In this document: piece by piece, positions 15,107-23,365 of the stretch
Numbering within the stretch: the first letter of the stretch is position 1
How the letters are laid out: the number at the start of each line of letters is the position of its first letter
Assembly (NCBI GenBank): GCA_964489215.1
Contig: CAZAYB010000005.1
Span: forward strand, 1-32,003
DNA: 32,003 nt
Direction: 5' to 3'
From: CAZAYB01 sp964489215
GTDB lineage: Bacteria; Planctomycetota; Phycisphaerae; Sedimentisphaerales; Anaerohalosphaeraceae
Position numbers and translations under genes: made by a program
The notes under the pieces: model-generated
What the model was told of the DNA's origin: nothing
Databases searched by the model: none
What the model saw: the letters and a program-made list of their open reading frames with translations, nothing else

Positions 15107-15544
15107 ATGTCTTCAAATAAAAAAACAATTATATTGATTGCTGAAGATGACGATGCGCATTTTCTCTTAATCAAGAAAAATCTTATGCGTCAGGGCCTGG
15201 AAAATGACTTTATCAGGTTTAAGGACGGAAAAGAAATACTGGATTTTTTGTATGATGACCAGTATGGAAAATTCGACCCTGAAAAGTCCTACATCCTGAT
15301 TCTTGATATTCGAATGCCCCTCGTCGATGGAAGAGAAGTCCTCAAGAAAATTAAATCTTCAAAAAAGACTGAGGACATACCTGTCATAATGTTAAGCACA
15401 ACCGATGACCCTGACGACATTAAATATTGCAGAAATGTCGGATGCAGCATCTATATTGTAAAACCTGTCGATTATGAAAGCTTTGTAAAAGCGGTGGAAA
15501 AAATTGGCACGCTTATTTCCGTCGCAGAGCAGCAGAGCGCTTGA
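15107..15544 (+). CDS. Single-domain response regulator (Rcp1-like CheY)
   Basis: A stand-alone receiver domain, 145 aa, cytoplasmic, with no output domain. The acidic pocket is Glu13-Asp14-Asp15 (IAEDDDAHFLL), the phospho-acceptor Asp67 is in LILDIRMPLVDG, Thr98 in MLSTTDDPDD, and Lys119 in IVKPVDYESF. The LYxxxxxxxP region (FLYDDQYGKFDPEK) is as in Rcp1-type regulators that pair with phytochrome or hybrid kinases. No kinase is nearby. ATG 15107 is chosen; a TTG at 15098 is in frame but sits 1 nt from the AAGG. The sigma factor gene begins 37 nt downstream, so the two probably form an operon and may act together. Translation looks controlled by the hairpin at 15051-15096. Confidence 0.9.
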   Translation: MSSNKKTIILIAEDDDAHFLLIKKNLMRQGLENDFIRFKDGKEILDFLYDDQYGKFDPEKSYILILDIRMPLVDGREVLKKIKSSKKTEDIPVIMLSTTDDPDDIKYCRNVGCSIYIVKPVDYESFVKAVEKIGTLISVAEQQSA

Positions 15545-15557
15545 TTGATATCAATCA
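15542..15557 (+). promoter_or_regulatory. Perfect 16-nt palindrome at the regulator stop codon
   Basis: TGATTGATATCAATCA is fully self-complementary. It includes the stop codon of the response regulator and lies 25 nt before the sigma factor start. It could be an operator or a processing hairpin. Confidence 0.45.
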
Positions 15558-15581
15558 TTATTCCGGGCAATATTGTCAAAA

Positions 15582-17198
15582 ATGCCGAGAATAAAAAACA
15601 TACATCTCAACGATTTATTTGAACAGCTTCGCTTTGCTCCTCAAAGAAAGCAATTCGATATGCTCATGGCCGCTGCTGAACTGGTTGGTCAGATAAAAGA
15701 TGACCGACAATACCCCCTCGAATTTATTTGTTTCAAGATTACTGAATACAGACCAAAACAAAACCTTGCAGATGTCATAGTTACAGGAAAACAGCTTAAA
15801 CAGGCTCTCCAGTCATACATCCTGAATCTAAGCAGAAAGCTCAAATTGAAGGCCGCTTCACGGGACCAGCAGATATATACTCTTGACCAGTTAGCTCAAA
15901 AACTCGATATATCAAGAAGAACGCTTGACAGATGGCGAAAAAAAGGTCTCGTTGCGGCATACTACATATTCGAAGACGGCGAAAAAAAAATCGGTATAGC
16001 ACAGAAAGACTTAAACAGTTTTAAGAAAAAATACCCCGAACTGGTGGAAAACGCGGTAAATTTCAACAGGATTGACCAAAAAGACCGCCAGCAGATTATA
16101 AAAATGGCAAGAGACATTTCAAGAAATAAAACAGCAACACGTCATGAAATTATTACACAGATTGCTCAGCAAACCAAAAGAGGCCTCGAAACAATAAGAG
16201 TAATTCTTGTAGAGGCGGAAAAAAAAGGAAAGCGAATATTTCAAAAGCTCTCCGGCAACGCCGACCCGCAAAAGCAAAGCCTCATATACGAAATGCACAA
16301 AAACCAGGTCCCGGCCAGCGAATTGGCGAAAAAATTTCATTTAAGCAAAAGCAGCATATATCGTATATTGAATAAGCGTAAAGCCTCCGAGCTAAGGGCG
16401 GTAAAAATAGAATTCATCGACAGCACTGAGTTTTTGGAGGAAGATGCCGCTGATAAAATCCTGAACTCGCCGGATATAGATAATCCCAAAAACAGTTCAG
16501 GACTCCTGAACAGACAGCAGGAAGTGGACTTATTTCGAAAGTACAATTACCTCAAATACCTCGCTGGTATTGAAAGAACAAAAATCAACAAAACAAATCC
16601 ATGTGCGACCAGGCTGAAAATAATTGATGATTACCTCAAAAAGGCTGAAAACATCAAAAGAACTATAATTGAGGCAAATGTCAGATTGGTTGTCAGCATC
16701 GCAGGCAAACACAAAAAAAGCGGGGCTGACATACAGGACCTTGTAAGCGAGGGTAACTTTTCGCTTATGAGAGCTGTGGAAAAATTCGATTACACCAGAG
16801 GATATCGTTTCAGCACATACGCTTCATGGGCAATTGCAAAGGATTTTGCCCGGCATATTGGTGCCCAGGCTTCAAGACCTGACAAAGCTAAAACTGATAT
16901 ATCACAATTGCAAAAAGACATGAGAATTCAAAACACCAGCCGAATAAAAGCTGTAGAACAGGCAGGACTTACACTTGAACAGCTTATAGAAAACAATCTT
17001 GACGACAGGGAAGGGTTTATCATTAAAAGCAGGTTTGGCCTTACAGGTAATAAAGTAACGAAGAAAGGGATGACACTGAATCAGATAGGCCAGACACTCG
17101 GCTTAAGCAAGGAACGGGTAAGGCAAATTGAGCTGCTGGCACTGCAAAAACTCAGACACAGCCTAAGTACCGACCAATTCGAGTTGCTCACTGGCTGA
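15582..17198 (+). CDS. Sigma-70 family factor with extra N-terminal HTH modules
   Basis: 538 aa. Region order: an unrecognised helical N-terminus (1-95); a MerR-like helix-turn-helix with wing, TLDQLAQKLDISRRTLDRWR (100-119) to about 150; a Lys-rich helical linker; a second HTH, VPASELAKKFHLSKSSIYRI (243-262); a region 1.2-like block with EVDLFRKYNYLKYLAG (314-329); region 2 from NVRLVVSIAGK through DLVSEGNFSLMRAVEKFDY to RFSTYASWAI (366-418); and region 4 with QIGQTLGLSKERVRQIE (501-517). The usual region 3 block after region 2 is replaced by about 50 unrelated residues. The factor therefore seems able to read DNA by two additional HTHs. A TTG at 15573 is also in frame; neither start has a clear Shine-Dalgarno. 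It is co-oriented with the response regulator 37 nt upstream. Confidence 0.88.
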   Translation: MPRIKNIHLNDLFEQLRFAPQRKQFDMLMAAAELVGQIKDDRQYPLEFICFKITEYRPKQNLADVIVTGKQLKQALQSYILNLSRKLKLKAASRDQQIYTLDQLAQKLDISRRTLDRWRKKGLVAAYYIFEDGEKKIGIAQKDLNSFKKKYPELVENAVNFNRIDQKDRQQIIKMARDISRNKTATRHEIITQIAQQTKRGLETIRVILVEAEKKGKRIFQKLSGNADPQKQSLIYEMHKNQVPASELAKKFHLSKSSIYRILNKRKASELRAVKIEFIDSTEFLEEDAADKILNSPDIDNPKNSSGLLNRQQEVDLFRKYNYLKYLAGIERTKINKTNPCATRLKIIDDYLKKAENIKRTIIEANVRLVVSIAGKHKKSGADIQDLVSEGNFSLMRAVEKFDYTRGYRFSTYASWAIAKDFARHIGAQASRPDKAKTDISQLQKDMRIQNTSRIKAVEQAGLTLEQLIENNLDDREGFIIKSRFGLTGNKVTKKGMTLNQIGQTLGLSKERVRQIELLALQKLRHSLSTDQFELLTG

Positions 17199-17236
17199 AA
17201 AAACACCGGCCCAGCCGCCGTTTCAGGATCAGTTTT
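17195..17236 (+). terminator. Possible terminator of the sigma factor gene
   Basis: CTGAAA (17195-17200, overlapping the stop codon) pairs with TTTCAG (17221-17226), with an inner GGC/GCC; GATCAG and five T follow. The T run is a few nt away, so the call is uncertain. Confidence 0.4.
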
Positions 17237-17332
17237 TATTTTAACATAAAGAAAAATGAACCAAATCTGCTGAAAAACTGTACAAAACCAATGTATTCGT
17301 CTACTTTCAGCCTGACAGGTCCCTTTTTTAAC

Positions 17333-17357
17333 GCTGAATTATTTAATCAGCTTTTTT
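17333..17357 (+). terminator. Terminator upstream of ftsH
   Basis: GCTGA (17333-17337) pairs with TCAGC (17347-17351), 9-nt loop, six T follow. It stands 130 nt past the sigma factor gene and may end its mRNA or a short RNA from this interval, in which no gene was seen. Confidence 0.55.
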
Positions 17358-17435
17358 ACGGGATTAGGTTGAACTTAAAGCCTCTTGATGTTAAGATTAC
17401 TAAAATTGTGTTTGCAGACTTTAAATAGTAACAAT

Positions 17436-17470
17436 GCCCAGCCCGGAAAATGCGGTTTAGGGCGATTTTT
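17436..17470 (+). promoter_or_regulatory. Hairpin with T run in the ftsH leader
   Basis: GCCC (17436-17439) with GGGC (17460-17463) and an inner CCG/CGG, then GATTTTT, 14 nt before the ftsH start. It may be an attenuator or only a weak stem. Confidence 0.3.
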
Positions 17471-17483
17471 CGGTAATTAAAAT

Positions 17484-19526
17484 ATGGATAAAAACTTTAA
17501 GCAAAACAAATTCAAACAACAGGGACCTTCACAGGGTCCAAAGTATAACAAAAGCCCTTTCAGCTGGCTGATAATAGGACTTATTGCCCTGAGCCTGCTG
17601 CTTATGGTCAGTAATATGAAGAAAGTAGATAAACTGGACTCCTTTAGCCAGTTTGAGGATTATGTAATAAAAGGGTACATAAAAAGCGTTGAGGTACATC
17701 AGCGTAAGATAGTCGGAAAATTCAACGAAAAAGGGCTTCAGGAAAGAGGCGAGGACACTGCGGCAAGCTTCGAGGTAAATTTTGACCCTGAAATAATACG
17801 CCAGGACCTTAAAAACCTCTTAAATGAAAACGGGGTGGAATTTAGTTTCGCAGAACCTGATATATGGATGCCGCTTTTCTGGAATATACTCCCGATACTG
17901 CTGCTTGTTGGTATTATATACTTCTTCTTCCTCAGAGGCTTAAGAGGCGGAGGCGGAGGCGGAATGCTTATGAGTTTTGGCAGAAGCAAACACAGATTAA
18001 GGGGAAAAGAACAGGTAAAGATAACCTTTGACAATGTCGCGGGGATCGAAGAGGCAAAAGATGAGGTCGGCGAGACAATAGAATTTCTCAAAAATCCAAA
18101 AAAATTCAAAAAACTTGGCGGAAGAATTCCAAGAGGCGTACTTTTAGTCGGACCTCCGGGGTGCGGAAAAACACTGCTCGCAAAAGCCATCGCCGGTGAA
18201 TCTGACGTGCCCTTTTTTAGTATTTCCGGAAGTGATTTCGTCGAAATGTTCGTCGGAGTTGGTGCAAGCAGGGTAAGGGACCTGTTTAAACAGGCAAAGG
18301 ATAACTCACCGTGCATAATATTCCTTGACGAGATTGATGCAATCGGAAGAAAAAGAGGCCCGGGCTTCGTCAGCGGTGGTCATGATGAACGTGAGCAGAC
18401 TCTAAACGCCATACTTGTCGAAATGGATGGTTTCGACACTAACGACCAGGTCATTGTCATAGCCGCCACAAACAGAGGCGACATTCTGGACCATGCACTT
18501 ACCAGACCGGGCAGATTTGACCGTCAGGTAGTGGTCCCCTTGCCGGATTTGAGCGGAAGGCACGAAATCCTCAAAGTCCACTCAAAAAAAATAAAAATGG
18601 CAGATGATGTCAACCTTGAGAGAATCGCAAGAGGAACCCCAATGTTCAGCGGTGCTGAGCTGGAGGCGCTTATAAACGAAGCGGCAATCGGAGCCAGTAT
18701 GCAGGACAAGGAATCGGTCGAAATGGCCGACCTCGAAGAGGCAAGGGACAAGGTTCGATGGGGAAGAGCAAAAAGAAGCAGGGTTATTGATGAGTCGGAT
18801 AAAAAACTGACTGCCTACCATGAAGCAGGACATGCCCTTGTTCAGTGCATGCTGGAAGATGCCGACCCGCTGCATAAAGTCAGCATAATACCAAGAGGCC
18901 CGATGGGGGGAGCTACTTTCGCACTTCCGGAAAAGGACAGACTCTTCTATACCAAAAAGTACTGTATCGCCCAGATGCAGGTATGCTACGCAGGAAGAAT
19001 TGCTCAGGAGATATTCTGCAACGATATAGACAGCGGAGCTGCCTCGGATATCAAGCAGGCCAGTATGATGGCAAGAGAAATGGTGCTTTCATGGGGCATG
19101 GGCCAGGATATAGGCCCGATAGATTACAGTAAAAACGATAATATGCAGATGTATTACGGCCAAAGTTCAAACAGTGATTATTCAGAAAAAACCGCTGAAT
19201 TGATTGATACTGAGGTCAAAAAACTCATTGACGAAGCTTACTCTGCAGCAAAAAAACTGATAGAGGAAAATAAGCAAAATCTTGACCGTCTGGCTCAGGC
19301 ACTATTGAAATACGAAACCCTGGATGTCCAGGATGTACAGGCTATACTTGAGGGAAAGGAGCTGAATCACCCAACTGTCTCGGACCTCTTAAAAGCCGAA
19401 CAGCAAAAGCAAAGCAAGGAAGATTCAGAAAATAAGGAAGAAAAAAAGCAGGAAGCCGGGGATAATAATCAGCCTGAAAATCCCGACCTGTCAGCTGAAG
19501 AAAATTCACAACAGCAAAAGGATTAA
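17484..19526 (+). CDS. ftsH: ATP-dependent zinc metalloprotease FtsH
   Basis: Membrane-bound AAA+ protease that extracts and degrades damaged membrane proteins and short-lived regulators. 680 aa. Two membrane helices (about 27-44 and 131-150) flank a periplasmic domain; a glycine run follows (156-160). The AAA module has Walker A GPPGCGKT (223-230), Walker B IIFLDEID (278-285) and the second region of homology with TRPGRFDRQVVVPLPD. The protease zinc site is HEAGH (446-450), with the third ligand Asp in DSGAASDIKQAS. The last 60 residues are a Gln/Glu/Lys-rich tail of low complexity. No Shine-Dalgarno is seen. hsp20 and htrA follow on the same strand, but separate units are likely given the 270-nt spacers. 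Confidence 0.97.
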   Translation: MDKNFKQNKFKQQGPSQGPKYNKSPFSWLIIGLIALSLLLMVSNMKKVDKLDSFSQFEDYVIKGYIKSVEVHQRKIVGKFNEKGLQERGEDTAASFEVNFDPEIIRQDLKNLLNENGVEFSFAEPDIWMPLFWNILPILLLVGIIYFFFLRGLRGGGGGGMLMSFGRSKHRLRGKEQVKITFDNVAGIEEAKDEVGETIEFLKNPKKFKKLGGRIPRGVLLVGPPGCGKTLLAKAIAGESDVPFFSISGSDFVEMFVGVGASRVRDLFKQAKDNSPCIIFLDEIDAIGRKRGPGFVSGGHDEREQTLNAILVEMDGFDTNDQVIVIAATNRGDILDHALTRPGRFDRQVVVPLPDLSGRHEILKVHSKKIKMADDVNLERIARGTPMFSGAELEALINEAAIGASMQDKESVEMADLEEARDKVRWGRAKRSRVIDESDKKLTAYHEAGHALVQCMLEDADPLHKVSIIPRGPMGGATFALPEKDRLFYTKKYCIAQMQVCYAGRIAQEIFCNDIDSGAASDIKQASMMAREMVLSWGMGQDIGPIDYSKNDNMQMYYGQSSNSDYSEKTAELIDTEVKKLIDEAYSAAKKLIEENKQNLDRLAQALLKYETLDVQDVQAILEGKELNHPTVSDLLKAEQQKQSKEDSENKEEKKQEAGDNNQPENPDLSAEENSQQQKD

Positions 19527-19580
19527 CACCGGTTAACAAGCTTAAAGTGTTCTCAAAGATGCTTGAATTTCGGTTTTTTC
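19527..19580 (+). terminator. Probable terminator of ftsH
   Basis: ACCGG pairs with TCGGT and CAAGC with GCTTG, with an internal loop between them, followed by six T after CGG. The stem is imperfect. Confidence 0.45.
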
Positions 19581-19610
19581 AGGTTTTCACAAAGCTTTTT
19601 ACTGTCATAA

Positions 19611-19623
19611 TTGCATAATGCAA
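19611..19623 (+). promoter_or_regulatory. Palindrome upstream of hsp20
   Basis: TTGCATAATGCAA is a perfect 13-nt palindrome centred about 110 bp upstream of the -12-like element of hsp20, the same range as the palindrome upstream of groES, though the sequences differ. Confidence 0.35.
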
Positions 19624-19670
19624 GCAAATTCGGCAGTAACAAACCTTCGGCAGCTTAATAGCTGTTTAAG

Positions 19671-19700
19671 TTAAGTCTGTATTTAGACTGTATTTAAGTC
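19671..19700 (+). repeat. Short direct and inverted repeats upstream of hsp20
   Basis: CTGTATTTA occurs twice with an 11-bp period (19677-19685, 19688-19696), TTAAGTC occurs at 19671 and 19694, and AGTCT-N6-AGACT forms an inverted repeat (19674-19689). One helical turn between copies suggests a protein-binding site. Confidence 0.45.
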
Positions 19701-19713
19701 GCACAAAGCCTTC

Positions 19714-19729
19714 TGGCATAAGATTTGTA
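19714..19729 (+). promoter_or_regulatory. Sigma-54-like promoter of hsp20
   Basis: TGGCAT-N5-TTGTA. The GG is intact and spaced 12 nt from G of the -12 box, but the usual C there is T. It lies 73 nt from the start codon, exactly as the groES element does. Confidence 0.4.
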
Positions 19730-19799
19730 AATATGTTATTACAGATGTTGGAAGTTACTGTAAAAAAACAAATACAGATATTGAAAGGAGGTGTTTACT

Positions 19800-20294
19800 A
19801 TGGCTCTTGGTAATTTAGTACCATGGCGTAAAGGCAAAGGCCTGCAAAGAAGCACAGGTGAATATCCTCTGGCAAAACTTCAGAGGCAGATGAACAGGAT
19901 GTTCGACGATTTCTTTTCAGGAACAGATTTGTCGCTTTTCTCGGACAAAACTGAGATGTTTATGCCCAGGATTAATGTCAGTGAAAACGACAAACAGATA
20001 AAGGTTTCAGCTGAACTGCCTGGAATAGACGAAAAAGACATTGAATTGTCGCTGGATGATGGGATTTTGACCATCAAAGGTGAAAAAAAGCAGGAGCACG
20101 AAGAAAACGATAAGCAGAAAGGCTACTATTATGAGAGTAGCTATGGCTCCTTCTCCAGGTCTGTCGATGTTGGAACTGAAGTTGATGAGGATAACGCCGA
20201 CGCAAATTTCAAAAAAGGTGTTTTAACCATAACCTTGCCCAAAAATGAGTCAGCAAGGGAAAGAACAAAGAAAATCAATATAAAATCTGGATAA
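19800..20294 (+). CDS. Small heat shock protein, Hsp20/alpha-crystallin family
   Basis: ATP-independent holdase that keeps unfolding proteins soluble until GroEL or other chaperones act. 164 aa. A flexible N-terminus (LVPWRKGKGLQ, QMNRMFDDFFSG) precedes the alpha-crystallin domain (about 55-150), from PRINVSENDKQIKVSAELPG to the signature FKKGVLTITLPK. The C-terminus lacks a clear I-x-I oligomer motif except KINIKSG. The start is ATG 19800: the very strong AAGGAGG is 8 nt upstream, while the in-frame GTG at 19791 overlaps it. It is a single-gene unit between ftsH and htrA with its own strong terminator. Confidence 0.95.
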   Translation: MALGNLVPWRKGKGLQRSTGEYPLAKLQRQMNRMFDDFFSGTDLSLFSDKTEMFMPRINVSENDKQIKVSAELPGIDEKDIELSLDDGILTIKGEKKQEHEENDKQKGYYYESSYGSFSRSVDVGTEVDEDNADANFKKGVLTITLPKNESARERTKKINIKSG

Positions 20295-20308
20295 GCATTG
20301 GCTTTAAT

Positions 20309-20343
20309 GGGCACAGCTTTATCAAGGCCGTGCCCGTTTTTTT
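20309..20343 (+). terminator. Intrinsic terminator of hsp20
   Basis: GGGCAC (20309-20314) pairs with GTGCCC (20330-20335), with an inner CTT/AAG, followed by G and seven T. Confidence 0.88.
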
Positions 20344-20425
20344 ACGCACTAATTTATGTTTTATGCGTATAGTGTGCTGTTTATTTCTAAAGACTCATAA
20401 CAAACTTTGACAGAAAGGTAGTATA

Positions 20426-21880
20426 ATGGACCGAAAGAAAATCGCATTAGCTGTTGCAGCAATATTACTTTTGCTCTTTATCTTTACTCCAATGGGGACA
20501 TGTGCAAAAGAAAATTCGAACGATTCACTGGAAACTAATGGCCATGACGTCGAAACACTTCGTCAAACCAGCAGGGCATTTAGCAAAGTGGCAAAAAAGG
20601 CTATCCCTGCAGTCGTATCAATTCAGGTCGAAAAGACCATTAAAAGTTCAGGCGGCATGAATCCGTTTGAAGAAGAGTTTTTCGAAAGATTTTTCGGTCC
20701 TCGTTTCAGAAAAAGATCACCCCAGGAAAGAAAACAAATGGGCCAGGGAAGCGGATTTATTGTTTCCCATGATGGTTACATCCTCACAAACAATCATGTG
20801 GTGGGCGAAGCTGATAAAATAACCGTTATACTAAATGATGGAAGAGAGTTTGAGGCAGAACTCATTGGAAAGGACCCTGACTCTGATGTAGCTGTTATCA
20901 AAATTGATGGTGACGAACTGCCGGTGCTGAAAATCGGGGATTCAGATAATCTTGAAATAGGCGAATGGGTAATTGCCGTAGGTAACCCCTTTAGGCTAAA
21001 CGCAACTTTAACCGTAGGCGTCGTAAGTGCAAAGGGAAGAACTGGCTTTGGAATGACCACTTATGAAGATTTTATCCAGACCGATGCCGCGATAAACCCA
21101 GGCAACAGCGGGGGACCCCTGATTAACCTAAACGGAGAAGCAATCGGAATAAATACATTCATCGTAAGTCAAAGCGGCGGATACATGGGTATCGGATTTG
21201 CAATACCCATTAATATGGCAAATTCAATCAAGGATCAGCTCATAAAAACTGGAAAAGTTGACAGAGGCTTTCTCGGTGTCGGCCCCAGCAGTAAAGGCCT
21301 CACAAAAGACCTCGCAGAAGCTTTCGGACTCGAAGAAGACAAAGGAGCACTTGTCGCAGAAGTCGTCCCGGACTCACCTGCTGAAAAAGCCGGTATAAAG
21401 CCCGGTGATGTCATCCTGAGCATAAACGGTAAAGACATCGAAGACTGGTCCGATCTGCTCAACACTATAGGAATGCTCAGTCCGGAAACAAAAATAAAGA
21501 TTAAAATTTTCCGTGACGGTGATATCAAAAACGTAACCGCAAAGCTTGCCTCAAGATCCGATATGCCTGAAAGTGGCGGCTCTGTTACAAAGTTCTACGA
21601 AAAATTCGGTTTTCAGGTACAGCAGCTTACCGATGAACTGGCAGAGGGCTTTGGATACGAACCAGGCTCAGGGGTAATAATTTCGGATATAGAATCCGGA
21701 AGTGTCGCAGACAAAAAGGGTCTCGAAAAGGGAATGCTTATCACAAGTGTAAACAACCAGAAAATATCAAACATTGAACAGTTCACCAATGCCATGGAAA
21801 AATCCATGCGGACCGGCAAAGCACTGCTTCTGGTTCGTGACGGAAAATTTACCTTCTGGGTAGTATTAAAAGTTGACTGA
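20426..21880 (+). CDS. HtrA/DegP-type serine protease with two PDZ domains
   Basis: Envelope quality-control protease that degrades misfolded exported proteins. 484 aa. A hydrophobic N-terminal signal or anchor (KKIALAVAAILLLLFIF) is followed by the trypsin-like domain with the catalytic triad His124 (LTNNHVVGEAD), Asp154 (DPDSDVAVIKID) and Ser228 (NPGNSGGPLINL). PDZ1 (about 275-370, with GALVAEVVPDSPAEKAGIKP) and PDZ2 (about 390-484, with GVIISDIESGSVADKKGLEK) complete it, the DegP/DegQ layout. A loop at 75-105 rich in Glu/Phe/Arg corresponds to the regulatory LA loop. AAAGG stands 7 nt before the ATG. It may be read together with hsp20 at a low level past the terminator. Confidence 0.95.
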   Translation: MDRKKIALAVAAILLLLFIFTPMGTCAKENSNDSLETNGHDVETLRQTSRAFSKVAKKAIPAVVSIQVEKTIKSSGGMNPFEEEFFERFFGPRFRKRSPQERKQMGQGSGFIVSHDGYILTNNHVVGEADKITVILNDGREFEAELIGKDPDSDVAVIKIDGDELPVLKIGDSDNLEIGEWVIAVGNPFRLNATLTVGVVSAKGRTGFGMTTYEDFIQTDAAINPGNSGGPLINLNGEAIGINTFIVSQSGGYMGIGFAIPINMANSIKDQLIKTGKVDRGFLGVGPSSKGLTKDLAEAFGLEEDKGALVAEVVPDSPAEKAGIKPGDVILSINGKDIEDWSDLLNTIGMLSPETKIKIKIFRDGDIKNVTAKLASRSDMPESGGSVTKFYEKFGFQVQQLTDELAEGFGYEPGSGVIISDIESGSVADKKGLEKGMLITSVNNQKISNIEQFTNAMEKSMRTGKALLLVRDGKFTFWVVLKVD

Positions 21881-21899
21881 AAATAGGCTCAATAATATC

Positions 21900-21936
21900 A
21901 TGGCCGGTTTGCATAACTTGTGAATCGGCCATTTTT
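21900..21936 (+). terminator. Intrinsic terminator of htrA
   Basis: ATGGCCG (21900-21906) pairs with CGGCCAT (21926-21932), followed by five T. Confidence 0.85.
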
Positions 21937-22054
21937 CAATCATCTTGAATTGGATTATAATGCTTCAAACCGGGGCAATCTTCAGTAGCCCGCTCAAAAA
22001 TTCATTACATCATTTAATGACATGCTCAAAACTGCCCCAAATATAGATACTTTC

Positions 22055-23365
22055 TCAAACCCGCTGAATTTCTCTGGTAAGTTCATGTATCCGGGATCGT
22101 GTCCCTGGGTCGTTTTGTTGCAGATCCTGAATTTTGCTGCATGCGTGAAGAACTGTCGTATGATCCCTTCCCCCCAGATGTCCACCTATCTCCTCCAGAC
22201 TGTGACGAGTCATCTTTCTGGCCAGGAACATACATATCTGACGCGGAAGAGTAATACTTTGACTCCTTTTCTTGCTCTGTAAATCCGAAAGTCGAACATC
22301 AAAATGGTTCGTTACCGCCTCGATTATTTCGCTTATATTAATCGATTTCTCCGTCGTAAATTCCTGGTCGCCAAGAGCGCTCCTGGCAAGCTCAAGTGTA
22401 ATAGGCTGGTTATTTGTTTTCGAAGTGGCATAAATAATTGTCAATGCACCCTCCAGCTCACGGATATTTGTAGTAACTTTTTGGGCAATATACTCAGCTA
22501 TCTCTTCTGATATATCCAGACCGCGAAGATGAGCCTTTTTCTGAACGATTGCTATCCTTGTCTCATAGCTGGGGGCATCAAGCCTGGCCACCAGCCCCCA
22601 CTTAAATCGGCTCACAAGCCTCTCTTCCAATGAAGGAATCTCTCCGGGAGGGCAGTCCGCTGTCAGAACTATCTGTTTATTACTGTTATAAAGAGCATTG
22701 TAAGTATGAAAAAATTCCTCCTGGCTCTGTTCACGTTCTCTTAAAAACTGAACATCATCAATAACAAGCAAATCAACATTTCGAAACATCGCCTGAAAAT
22801 CAGACAATTGCCCTTGTTCTATCGAATCAATGAAACGGTTTACAAATTCTTCACAGCTCAAAAAGCGGATAACTGCATGTGAGTTTTTCTTTTTAACACC
22901 ATGACAAATCGCATGAAGTAGATGGGTTTTGCCGAGCCCTACACTTCCATAAATAAACAGCGGGTTATATGTTGTGCCGGGTGAATGACTTACTGCCACA
23001 CAGCTTGCGTGAGCCAGTCGGTTTGAAGGGCCAACTACAAAGCTCTTAAAAGTGTAGTCTGGATGAAGCCGAATATCCCCGCAACTGTCTGTTGACTTGC
23101 CCAGACTCGGGTCAGGCTCTGTAAGGGCACTGAATTTGACGGTAACTAAATGACCTGTAATACTCTGTGCCGCCTTGGTAAAACAATGGCTGCACGTTTC
23201 CGTGAGATATTCTGCCATGGATTTTTCCGGACAACCTATTTCAAGCTCGCCGAATTCAAAACGGAGAGGAACAAGTTCATCAAACCATTTTCTTGCGTTG
23301 ACTGGGTCTAAAGCACGGGCTCGGTCAATTACATCCACAAATAATTTAGCTGTATCCTGCATCAT
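22055..23365 (-). CDS. dnaA: Chromosomal replication initiator DnaA
   Basis: AAA+ initiator that binds DnaA boxes at oriC and opens the duplex. 436 aa. Domain I (about 1-85) is divergent; domain III begins with YTFKSFVVGPSNRLAHA and has Walker A GSVGLGKTH (about 140-148) and Walker B LLVIDDVQFL; domain IV carries the signature GGRDHTTVLHAC. It is a little short because the variable linker domain II is brief. ATG 23365 or 23362 is the probable start; TTG 23368 is also in frame and no strong Shine-Dalgarno decides. No dnaN, recF or gyr genes follow, so this is not the classical dnaA operon. It is convergent with htrA and divergent from ftsY. Confidence 0.95.
   Translation of the reverse strand: MMQDTAKLFVDVIDRARALDPVNARKWFDELVPLRFEFGELEIGCPEKSMAEYLTETCSHCFTKAAQSITGHLVTVKFSALTEPDPSLGKSTDSCGDIRLHPDYTFKSFVVGPSNRLAHASCVAVSHSPGTTYNPLFIYGSVGLGKTHLLHAICHGVKKKNSHAVIRFLSCEEFVNRFIDSIEQGQLSDFQAMFRNVDLLVIDDVQFLREREQSQEEFFHTYNALYNSNKQIVLTADCPPGEIPSLEERLVSRFKWGLVARLDAPSYETRIAIVQKKAHLRGLDISEEIAEYIAQKVTTNIRELEGALTIIYATSKTNNQPITLELARSALGDQEFTTEKSINISEIIEAVTNHFDVRLSDLQSKKRSQSITLPRQICMFLARKMTRHSLEEIGGHLGGRDHTTVLHACSKIQDLQQNDPGTRSRIHELTREIQRV

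Noticed and set aside
17230..17360. Small RNA gene between the sigma factor and ftsH
   Set aside because: There is a terminator at 17333-17357, but I could not see a convincing promoter in front of it.
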